This document shows, one piece after another, positions 19,256 to 31,820 of a stretch of DNA of 31,820 nucleotides. The stretch is from NCBI GenBank assembly GCA_905397405.1, contig CAJPVJ010000216.1:1-31820 (forward strand). The letters are read 5' to 3'. The translations under genes were made by a program, and so were the position numbers. The notes beneath the pieces were generated by a model that saw only the letters and a program-made list of their open reading frames with translations, had not been told where the DNA came from and did not search any database. This DNA comes from Oppiella nova. Taxonomy: Eukaryota; Arthropoda; Arachnida; Sarcoptiformes; Oppiidae. Numbering within the stretch: the stretch's first letter is position 1; each line of letters starts with the position of its first letter.

Positions 19256-22200
19256 ATGAGTGACTTATTGGACTCGAGTTGTGGTCAGTCTGTGGTGCGT
19301 CTGGTCTCACGAGGAAACGCCATAATCGCGGAACTGTTGCGTCTGTCAGAAGTGGTGCCAAATGTGTTCCGATTGGACACGAAATCAGACCAAACCAAGT
19401 ACTCGGAAGTGATTTGTGACTTCAGTTACTTCAAGACGTGCGACGCCTATGACAACCGCATTGAATCCAATCCTCAACTCCTCGACAGAGACGAAGAGTT
19501 TCGCGAAAACTATATCGAAATACTGACGCGTTTTTATCTGGCCTTTGAAAGTGTCCACAGATTTACCGTTGATATCAACCGCTATGTCGACGACTTGGAG
19601 GAAGGCGTGTATATCCAGCAGACACTGGAGTCAGTACTTCTGGATAACGACGGCAAACAATTACTGTCGGAAGCGCTATATCTGTGCGGAGCTATGCTTC
19701 TGGTGGTCGACCACCGGATCGACGGACTCGTGAGGGAACGCATTCTGGTCTCCTATTATCGATACAGCGCTCAGCGGTCGACCTCCGACTCCAACATCGA
19801 TGACGTCTGTAATCTCCTCCGAAGTACTGGTTATTCGCCTTCTGGCAGACGTCCCGTCAATTACCCCGAAGACTACTTCAGACGCGCGCAGATTCGGCCA
19901 AATTTGGTGTCTTTAGTGATCGGAAGAATGAGATCCGACGACATCTACAACCAGAGCAGTGCTTACCCCCAACCCGAGCACCGGAGTGTAGCGCTGGCCA
20001 CTCAGGCAGTCATGCTATTCATCGCTCTGTACTTCTCATCCGATATACTGAGCAACGAATCGGCGGCCATGAGAGAGATCGTCGACAAGTTCTTCGCCGA
20101 CAATTGGGTTATCAGTGTTTATATGGGAATTGTTGTCAATTTGGTGGAGGAGTGGGAGCCCTACAAAGCGGCCAAACAGGCTCTCGCCAACACCATCGAC
20201 GCCAAGAATATTAAGAACCATTCATATAGACATCACTCGAAAATTGTGAAACTGTTGCCACAATTGCAACAACTCTTGAAAGAGGGGAATCTTACTGAAG
20301 AGATAGTGTTGGACAACGTCTCCAAACTCATGAATCTGATCCGTGACTGTAATGTTACTCTTCGGTGGCTAACACTACACACGTGTCAACACAATATCAG
20401 TGAAGCGAATATTGTCAGCAAAAAGTGTAAACAATTAAAAGATTTGGTGGTAATTGAGAGCAAATACGATCCGTTACTTGTGTTTCAATTGCTGTTAAAT
20501 ACGGCAGAGTTTGAGCTGAAGATCAAAGACATGTATAAACAGCTGCTGAACGATAAACAGGAGAAATGGAATTTCTATAAAAAAGAGTGTTTCGAACGGA
20601 TCTCAGAGTTGGCGGAAGTCTTCTCCGGTAATAAACCTCTGACTCGAGTCGAGAAGAACGCAAACTTAGAGCAATGGTTGACCGAAATGTCCAAACAAAT
20701 CGATGCCTTGACTTTCGATGAGACAACTGTTACCAACAGAAAGACTATTCAATTGATTCAAGCGCTGGAAGAGGTGCAGGAATTTCATCAGTTGGAAAGC
20801 AATCTACAGGTGCGACAGTTTCTCAATGATAGCCAGAAACTGCTTCACTGTATGATTAAGACACTGAATATCAAAGAGGATGTGTTGATAACCCTTCAAA
20901 TAGTGGGTGACCTGTCGTACGCCTGGAAGATAATCGACACGTCATTCACGCGATACATGCAGTCCGGCATAAAACGAGACCCGACTCTAGTCATCAAACT
21001 TAGGGCTACTTTCCTGAAGCTGGCCTCAGCTCTCGATATGCCTCTCCTCCGCATAAACCAAGCCTCCAGTCCTGACTTAGTCTCTGTTTCGCAATACTAT
21101 TCGTCGGAATTAGTGTCTTATGTCCGCAAAGTCCTTCACATTATCCCCGAAACAATGTTCAGTCTTATGGCGCGTATAATAGAGTTACAGACAAATCATA
21201 TCAAAGAACTGCCGACTCGTCTCATGAAAGACCAGTTGAAGGCATACTCGCAGTTGGAAGAGAGACACGAAGTGGCAAAACTGACACATTCTATATCTGT
21301 GTTCACTGAAGGCATACTCGCCATGAAGACCACTCTCGTCGGTATCATTCAAATTGATCCCAAAAGACTGCTCGAAGACGGCATTCGGCGCGAGTTAGTC
21401 ATACAGACGGCAAATGCTCTTCACAGGGGACTGGTATTCAATTCCAAATCCAAGACCAGTGAACTCGTCACTAAACTTAAAGCCTTGGCTCAAGTGATGG
21501 ATGGCTTTCGGCGATCGTTTGAATACATTCAGGACTACGTGTGTATATATGGGCTGAAGATGTGGCAACAGGAGGTCTCACGGATTGTCAACTATAATGT
21601 GGAGCAGGAATGCAATGCTTTTATGCGCCACAAAGTGCTCGATTGGCAGAGTATATACCAGTCAAAGTCGATCCCAATCCCTAAGTTCTTACCTATGGAT
21701 CCCTATTCCGTCAATTTTATCGGTCGACTCGCCCGCGAACTCTTGAGAATGACTGATCCCAAGTACTTGTCATCACTTTATCACTATTACAATAAATTAA
21801 TTGATTTGTAAATTACAGGACAACGATATATGTTCATGAAATGAGCACTTGGTTTGATAATAAGACTCACGTGGAAGTAGTGGATTCCAAACTATTCCCT
21901 CTGATGATGGTATCATTTTCATAGTTTTCTAATTACCGTAAATCAATGTTTAAAAGATAAACGTCTAAACATATAGAAAAGCATCGGAACCGCTGGAATC
22001 AATGGGTTGGATCGACTCATATCATTCATGATTTTGACTGAAATCCAAAGCATTCTTCAATATTTGGACAGAAATTTTACAAAAGATAAAGTGTGGCCAC
22101 AAATACTCTTAGATATCAATGAAAATTTGGATGCAATCGATGGAAAAATTACAGGTTTTTAGTGAAGTTTATCAAAAAATTGTTTAAATTTCTGAACAAT

Positions 22201-23133
22201 TGTTTTATTATAAAAGCGACACATTTTACGCGAATCTTCGGTCCGGCGCTCACCAGAGCATCCAAACCATTGCCAGTTGTCTTCGATGCATTGGCACGTA
22301 TCGGACAAATGCAGATAATTCGCTGTAATATCGGCCACGAGTTGAACACAAGCTGTAAATTTCAATCCAGACATTTGGCTAATGCTTTGCAAACACTCAA
22401 TCAGTTCGTCTCACCATTTGATTGCAAAGTATTTGTATTAATTGTTTGTTATCTTAATGAAAGGGCAATAATATCTGATTTGGAACATCACTGCAACACT
22501 TCCAACAAGTCGTTCCTCAAAGAAGACACTCCTTTGCTGTTCGAACTGACCAACTATTTGGAGTGGACAGGCATTTCTGATCCCCTCTCAAAGGTATCGT
22601 ATTCTGTATGTCCTTACAATCATTGAACAGTAAATCAATGTTTTGCTCCCAGATATACATCACTTCAAGAGCGCCTCCATATCTTGAGTTGATATCATTT
22701 CTGCTGACAATAACACAAATCGGAAAATTCGTTTACATTAAAGCCATCCATGGATTGGGGGCTAAGAAGGGAAGCGATCATTCGGATGGACTGCCATTCG
22801 TGATGGGAATGATCACATTCTTGAGACAATTTCATGAGAACACTACCCATCAGTTTATAAGCCATTGCTCTCAATATGTTTGCGCACAGACGGAGATCCA
22901 GACAGCTCTCAGGTCTCACACCTTTCATAACTGTTGAGTCATTTGATTAACAAAAATTGTTTTCCATTTTTAGTTCACCGAAAGTGACAGAAATGTCTTC
23001 AGAAGCGTACAATACTTTGGAATTTTTGGATAATTTCATCCGATTCTCGGGACTCCAACGCAAACTCGTTGTCCAGAATATACCGGACTTTCTGTTCAAT
23101 CAGTTCCACTCCATCCTCACACCAACCAAATAG
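19256..23133 (+). CDS. WASHC5: Strumpellin (WASH complex subunit 5)
   Basis: Core subunit of the WASH regulatory complex, which activates Arp2/3 on endosomes for retromer-linked sorting. Exons 19256-21762, 21819-21909, 21977-22154, 22217-22593, 22653-22912 and 22974-23133 give 1190 residues (human 1159). Homology runs end to end: [19 protein letters not shown] at the start, then [53 protein letters not shown]-like [60 protein letters not shown] and [11 protein letters not shown], ending [10 protein letters not shown]. The first exon is 2.5 kb, and all five introns (56-67 nt) fall after codon 835. The first donor (AA|GTACTT) is weak but gives the only in-frame join to [11 protein letters not shown]. 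No canonical AATAAA follows the stop within 100 bases. Confidence 0.97.
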
Positions 23134-23167
23134 TGTTTCAATTAGTTATTTGTTATACATTTAGAAA

Positions 23168-23173
23168 TTTATT
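23168..23173 (-). terminator. Poly(A) signal of the ERI3-like gene
   Basis: A minus-strand AATAAA lies about 95 bases after the ERI3-like stop, within the 135-bp convergent gap to WASHC5. Confidence 0.5.
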
Positions 23174-23268
23174 TTTTTAAACAAATCTATAAATAATATA
23201 AAATCAATGCTTTAAATGAGATAACAATGAGTATTAATGACTGGTTCCGGTGCTCTCATGAGTCATGG

Positions 23269-24166
23269 CTACCACTCAGAACTGGTATTCTTAAAGACAA
23301 CTCCTTTCTCTGCCAACGCTTTCATAATGAGGACAATGTTATGGCAGTCATCGATCCCGGAGTGGAGGCGCCCTTTGGGTGTAATATTGAGCGCTTCCAA
23401 CATATATGTCATACTCTTGGGCCAAACGCCCTCTGAGTTGGCGAACGCCTTCTTCACGTTCACCCATGTCTTCATATACTGGGGAATCCTCAGGGAATCG
23501 AGTTGACACTGATTGGGAAGCATAAGCTGCAGATCCCATTCCCCACACGTGACAAATGTGAACTTCTTGAGATGCCTCCAGTGATCATCACATATGAGTC
23601 CAACAGAATGTAACCAATGGTTGAAGTCGTTGAGCACCACATCGAAGGTCTGTTCGTTGGCCACCATTTCATCGATAATTCCCTGTTATTTGTATTGAAA
23701 AGTGTTTTCTCAATAATATTTGCAATTTATATGAAATATTAAAATAAATACAATAATAGTTAACTTAAATGTTGTCATAACTTACCGTTAATTGAGTGCA
23801 AAAAGGGGTCAAATTTGGGTGATGTTTGGGTCTCACGTATCGGTGAAAGACTTCTTCGGTTAGAAATGTGTTTGCGTTGACTTTAAGCACCGGGAACTCA
23901 ATGATCTCCATGGGATCCACTTGTTTGGGTCGATCACACGTCGCCTCGAAGTCCAGTACAAGAAAATAGTCAAAGTTTTGCACATTTTGTCCACTGTTGG
24001 CCATTTGTTTGCTCTTCACTGATGACAACCAACTCGACGGACGACTAGTTGTCCACAAATGAGACACAAACAAGTGGTTCACTTTCAGACACTTCAAGAC
24101 ACTTGACATATGAGTGAATTGAGTGGAGATTTTGGTCACAATTTGCAACTTTTCATAACATTTCAA
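23269..24166 (-). CDS. ERI3: ERI3-type DEDDh 3'-5' exoribonuclease
   Basis: Member of the ERI1/ERI3 exonuclease family, which trims 3' ends of structured RNAs; the substrate of ERI3 itself is poorly known. Exons 24166-23786 and 23682-23269, with a 103-nt intron, give 264 residues. All DEDDh residues are present: D72 and E74 (VLDFEATC), D177 (CGEWDL), H234 and D239 (HSGIDDC). QEIIEFP-like MEIIEFPVLKVN and LTPFCTQLTG match ERI3 closely. There is no SAP domain, which argues against ERI1. The first ATG is used; internal ATGs at residues 20 and 55 are alternatives, and the 60 residues before the nuclease domain are unconserved. Tail to tail with WASHC5; GALNT2 ends 640 bp upstream on the same strand. 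Confidence 0.9.
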
Positions 24167-24807
24167 ATTATGTCAACATTTGAGTGAATCACATGTTTTC
24201 CTATTCAATGCATTCATATATGCCGTTACATGAGATATTCTGGCAATTGGTTTGAACTGGATATTTATTTTATGAATCTGTTTCTAAGAATATACCTATA
24301 ATTAACATAATAGACCTAGTACACAACAATTATTATGCAAACCAGTATTAAATGATCACCAATTTTATCATATGATCACTTAATGTCTAAAATTTTATTC
24401 AATTATCTCTAAATATATTTACAGTAATTGACATAAAATGGGACAACAGTTTACAAAACATGCATTTAATCTCATATCCAATAATGAACTCATTTTGTGC
24501 TCATTTTAAGGCACTTTTCATACAAATTTAATACGAATTAAATTAATTCATACTATGTTTTAAATTATTTTCTTATAAATTATATTAAAAAGGAAAACTC
24601 ATAAATTATAATTTAAAGCTTAATAACAATACTTTCAAATAAATATAAATAATTATTATAAATCTTAAAAATGACTAAAAAATACTAATTCGATGAATGA
24701 ATGTATTTTGTTTTCTTTCTTAAGTGTATATCTAGTGTTGAAGTTATTATAATACTCTATTGAGACCAATAAGCCAAACTGATCAGGAGAACTTTTTGCA
24801 GTCAACT
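24167..24807. other. AT-rich intergenic region, GALNT2 3' UTR and ERI3 promoter
   Basis: This strongly AT-rich spacer contains no gene I can support. It must hold the GALNT2 3' UTR and the ERI3-like promoter. A minus-strand AATAAA occurs at 24394-24399 and an ATTAAA at 24527-24532. Confidence 0.5.
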
Positions 24808-27974
<3,167 letters not shown>

Positions 27975-28924
27975 TGTCAAATCCAATCGATGGCTAACTC
28001 ATGAGTACCATTCATAGACCACTTCTTGAGATGAGCGCACATTCACTGAACATATATATAATACTCGTATTGATTACTATTGCTATTAATACTGATTGTA
28101 AATACAGTTATAATTTATATACAAAACCAAAACCAATATTTGGTCTCAAAATAGGTTTGAATGCATTAATAAGTGTGTATTAAAAGCAAACACATATTCA
28201 TAGCGTCAATGTTGAGCCCATTTAAGCCAAACATATCGAAATGGAAATTAAAATTCAATTTTCAAATAATAAATACTTTGAAAAAACAATAAAATGAATG
28301 AATGTTTGAATGTTTTCATTGAAGTGAATGTCAGCTGATATTGAATGCGAGATAAGAGAGACTAGAAGTGCAGTGAATGCTATCAATAGTAGCGTTCAAT
28401 ACAATGCACACAAACGCTATGCTATGCCATGAATACAATGCAATGCAATAGCCTTTCACTGCAAACACATGTATGAAATGCCAAAAACTGGTCCCTCTTT
28501 TCAAACCGAGACATAAGGTATGCGTTTAGAACATAGACTCAGAAGGAGGGGCCATACCATCCATACATCCATACCATACCATCCCATCGATTCATACCCT
28601 TCCCATTCAAATACAATATACAGTAGTGTTTAAAGACTTATTAATTCTTTATTCAATTCGTTTTCATCTATTATTACATTATTTTATATAATAATAACTT
28701 TATTTACAGATAAAAATGACTTAAAATAATTAGTATTTTGTTAAAATATATTACACAATACAGTATTAATACAATTGGTTTATTAAATATTATTTAAAAT
28801 CTTTTGTATTCCAAACAACATTAGAGACAAGTGTTAAATGAATTTTTAGACTCATTATTAAAAAGTGACTAATATTTGCAAAAATGGGGTAAAAATGAGT
28901 TTTGAATGAAAAATTGAGTTTTCG
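27975..28924. other. Intergenic region between FAK and GALNT2
   Basis: This 950-bp AT-rich spacer holds the FAK 3' UTR and the GALNT2 promoter. A FAK poly(A) hexamer (minus AATAAA) is at 28779-28784, about 140 bases after its stop; further ones are at 28699-28704 and 28648-28653. A short degenerate CCATAC/CCATCC repeat lies at 28550-28605. Confidence 0.5.
28550..28605. repeat. Short degenerate CCATAC/CCATCC microsatellite
   Basis: Imperfect repeats of CCATAC, CCATCC and CATACAT fill about 55 bp of an otherwise AT-rich spacer. No gene overlaps it. Confidence 0.7.
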
Positions 28925-31764
28925 TTAAGTTATTTCAACACTCAATGACTTTTCGACAGTCGGTTCGGACTCTTCTTCGATGCCTTCCGTCAGTAATGAC
29001 CGGTTGGTTGGGGTCGACATCACATCAAAACTGCTGACCATTCTTTGCCTCACCTGATCTATAGTGTCCAACAAGTTCTTCGAGTTAATCACAAGAATGT
29101 GTGCCGACTCTAACATGGCTTTCCTGTATTCACCTGTAATTTAAGACAAACAAATCAGTCATTTGTGTCGATAATCACTGAAATGCCAAACAAGAACTTG
29201 CTTTCAACGGTTGTCCGACTGTATTGTTGCGCTAATTTCATGGCCTGAACCAAACCGGCCATATCTTTGCTCAACACTTTGTGAGTCATCTCGATCTCCC
29301 GGTGCGACCAAATGGGTAGAGTAGTAAAAAGCGCGTCAACGCTGGCTAACAATCCCCTCAACTCAATGCCGACCGCCTATAGAAAAAAATAAATGATTAG
29401 TTTTGTCGACAAAAAAAAGTAGTTTTTCAACAAAAATAACATTTGACTGATTGAGGGAAAGGTTGATTACCTTAACTAATTCGAGATACTGCTCAACCCG
29501 GGCCTCCTGTACCCCTTGTAATAGATATCTGACTGCATTGACCACATTCATGGTGTAGTGGTAGACGTCATCGCGAGTCCGGTCGAGATCGGCGGTCGGC
29601 GTCGTCTCCAATGGTGTGGAAGCGTTGGAAATACTGCTTAATGTACTCAAAGTACTGGAATTGTTGGTCCCGTTTGACAATACTTTGGAATGATTTGATG
29701 GCACGCCTTAAGACACAAACAGACATTGAATGCAAACATTAGGTTTACATATAAAACAATTGTAGTGTGAAAGACGAGAAAATGATAGCAAATTATAGGT
29801 AGAAAACGAGTTTTACTGTATTCGACGACTGGATTAATGGGCGAACATCTCTGTTGCTCACAATTATTGTGTTCAACGGAATCACATAATGATAATCGTT
29901 TGACTGAAGCCAGTAATTGCTTCTCCTCTTTGGCCAACCATTTCGAGTCTTCTTCGGATTCCTGTTTCTGTTGTTTTAGTCTTATTTCCAGCAATTGTTT
30001 GTCGAACTCAGCCTTTTCTGCTAATTCCTGATTGCAGTCAAAATGTAATGCAATTAATTGACGCAAACAAAGCAAATACAACAACAAAAATAACTTTTTT
30101 CAATCCAAATGAAAAATATTTTAAAATCAAAAAATCAACAAAAAGACCGCAAAAAACTAACGAAATGAACAAAAGTTTAGAAATAAAAGTTTAGAAACAA
30201 AACAAAACGGAAACCAAAATCCGAAAATGCATGCAAAACACAATGAATGAGTGATGGGAAAGCCAGTTGTCACCTTCGGTTCTGTGGCTGAGTTGGAAGT
30301 ACTCGAAGTATTTGAGGAGAAACTCTCCTTTCGGACTATTTTGGTTGGAATGCTCTGCACCTGAAAATTGAATGGAAATTATGCAACGAATCCAAACCAC
30401 AGCCCATTCACAGCCAACACAATCACCGTTTAGTCAAATATATTTCCGTATAAATTATTTTATGTATTTTTTAATCAAAATCTAATCGAGAATTTGAGAC
30501 ATTGTCTATAAATTATGGCTCAACTAATAGCCATAAAAGATTAGACGCTAATAAACCACTCACTATCTTGATATGTTTATTATTATTAATACAAAGAATT
30601 TAATCGTTTAAATCAGCCAAATAATTTTCAATCACTTTTTAAAGCATTTTTGTATTAATTAGATCCCACTTGTGAGGGGAACGGGAACCCACACACCAAC
30701 CCATTATCGATTAATTTAGATTCATATATAATGTCAAGCGATTAACTCATTCATGGGTTCATTGACAATGAATTTAAGTCTCTATACATTGAGAATTGAA
30801 TTGAACAGCATTTTTTAAATGACTACAACAAAAAAATTAAAAATATATTTGTAATAAAATTATATAAATAAATAAACACTAAAATAAATATTTAGCTAGA
30901 ATTATTTTTAGCATTATTTTTAATGTATTGATTAAAAATAGATTTATAACAACCTTTAAATAATTTATATGACTTCGGCGATAATAATAATGTTATTTAT
31001 TTAACAAAATTTGTTTATTTAAATCAAAACCAATTGAAATTGGAAAATTATATGAAAATTGGGCTCACTTTCAATGCCTTAATAAATAGTTTTGAAATAA
31101 GACATACTTTTCCCTACAAAATGGGTTAACAGTCAAGAACTCTGGTCTAACTTATAAGGCAATAAATTTTAACTTAATTTTTTTAATAGAGTTAAAACAT
31201 GAGATATAAAATATTTATCTCGATTTGCATTTTGGTATTATTTTTCATTGATATTTATGTGATATTTATTACTTCTAAAACATTTCTCTAAATTCTAGCA
31301 CATCTTCAATATAATATATTATGTATAAAAAGATTGTATTAAAAACACAATAATATAAAAGATTTTGGTATTTAAAACTGATTTCAAAGAATAAGAACTT
31401 AAATAATAAGAATAAGACAAGTATTAAACCAAAAAGATTATTGTGTAGTGAAAAAAGTAGATCTCAAGTTTGAATTGAACATAAAATGTCAAATAACAGG
31501 AAAGTGATAAAAGTCCTCGACTGTCGTGTAAATTAAAGTGAGATCTCAAGTGAAAGTACACGTGAAATGAATTCACACAATCAAAAACACAAATTCTCGC
31601 GGATTAAGACAAACTTGAAAGAGTCAATAAATATAGTAATGGATTAAGTGTTGGAGAAATGGTAAGTACTGTACCGCGAAAGTGTTGGATGGGGAGGCCG
31701 GTGCGTTATAAGCCCAGGCGGGGGGCAAGAGATGAGCGTTTTCTGTCATCAGTTGCGCCAAAAC
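28925..31764 (-). CDS. PTK2: Focal adhesion kinase, C-terminal part with FAT domain
   Basis: Partial FAK, the tyrosine kinase that links integrins to signalling; its FERM and kinase domains lie beyond the right edge. Exons in the window: 31764-31675, 30360-30274, 30027-29817, 29706-29471, 29376-29202, 29133-28925, giving 335 residues. The linker includes ENAHLLPPAWAYNAPASPSN, then VQSIPTKIVRKESF, a Glu/Gln-rich stretch with KWLAKEEKQLL, and a Ser/Thr-rich linker. The FAT four-helix bundle (binds paxillin and talin at adhesions) starts near TADLDRTRDDVY, has HREIEMTHKVL and MKLAQQY, and ends LLDTIDQVRQRM. About 35 residues follow the usual end of FAT. The last intron is read as GC-AG. The 1.3-kb intron and small linker exons are less certain than the FAT exons. 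Single-copy arthropod Fak is expected; PYK2 is the vertebrate paralogue. Confidence 0.9.
29134..29201 (-). other. GC-AG intron in the FAK FAT domain
   Basis: This 68-nt intron has donor A|GCAAGT and acceptor TTACAG|GTGAATAC. With it, the FAT helix reads TTVESEYRKAMLESAH, matching the family spacing around EYKKQML without a gap. A GT donor four bases on with a later acceptor also keeps frame but loses two residues and the conserved Glu-Tyr. Confidence 0.7.
30361..31674 (-). other. FAK intron, 1.3 kb
   Basis: A long AT-rich intron between GCG|GTACAG and TTTCAG|GTGCAG, phase 0. It contains no exon I can support. A small GC-richer block at about 30662-30712 stands out against the surrounding AT-rich sequence. 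Confidence 0.65.
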
Positions 31765-31820
31765 CTATTAATAGCCAAAACCATTACATCAGTGCCGCGA
31801 ATGTTAAACAAATAAAAATG

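Noticed and set aside
28001-28183. Plus-strand frame of 60 codons with a hydrophobic stretch, possible small secreted protein
   Set aside because: It lies in the GALNT2-FAK spacer, resembles no family I know, and AT-rich sequence easily gives Ile/Leu-rich frames. There is no splice or expression support.
29123-29201. Canonical GT donor (GTTCTT) and a later acceptor for the last FAK intron
   Set aside because: It keeps frame but removes conserved FAT residues. The GC-AG pair gives a gapless match, so I preferred that, with moderate confidence.

Overview
This is a nuclear eukaryotic (metazoan) segment with ten protein-coding genes, almost all broken by very short spliceosomal introns (mostly 55-80 nt, GT-AG). 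The gene set (FAK, strumpellin, GALNT2, FIBP, MEMO1, ERI3, a ZNF318-like protein) is animal. Short introns, close gene packing and AT-rich spacers suit a small arthropod genome; an acariform mite is my best guess, but that is inference and the sequence alone does not fix the taxon. I see no bacterial, viral, CRISPR or transposon features, and no tRNA or rRNA genes.

Layout. 1-5584 is a large inverted repeat: a left arm (1-1329), a single N at 1330, a unique spacer (1331-4243) and a right arm (4244-5584). The spacer and right arm carry HFM1 (MER3 meiotic helicase, minus). Its 3' end is cut off at the N. The left arm repeats HFM1 exon 1 and the first codons of VARS1 in opposite orientation. Then come VARS1 (plus, 5567-8830), ENOSF1 (minus, 8904-11393, ten exons), FIBP (minus, 11619-12987), a ZNF318-like U1-type zinc-finger gene (plus, 13568-16566), MEMO1 (minus, 16810-18065), WASHC5/strumpellin (plus, 19256-23133), an ERI3-type exonuclease (minus, 23269-24166), GALNT2 (minus, 24808-27974) and the 3' part of FAK/PTK2 (minus, 28925-31764, running off the right edge).

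The genes are unrelated housekeeping, signalling, secretory and meiotic functions, with no operon or functional cluster. They sit as three head-to-head pairs (HFM1/VARS1, FIBP/ZNF318-like, MEMO1/WASHC5) that may share divergent promoters, and three tail-to-tail pairs (VARS1/ENOSF1, ZNF318-like/MEMO1, WASHC5/ERI3) with 3' spacers of only 73-243 bp. Exon models were built by hand from homology remembered for each family plus splice-site and frame agreement. Every complete model keeps frame through all its junctions and ends near the usual family length.

I found no convincing new biological system. The items most worth checking are the inverted repeat with its N (probably two haplotypes joined head to head, breaking HFM1), an apparent GC-AG intron in the FAK focal-adhesion-targeting domain, a 128-bp tandem duplication in ENOSF1 that copies a splice acceptor, and a small GALNT2 first exon encoding the membrane anchor, far from the rest of the gene.
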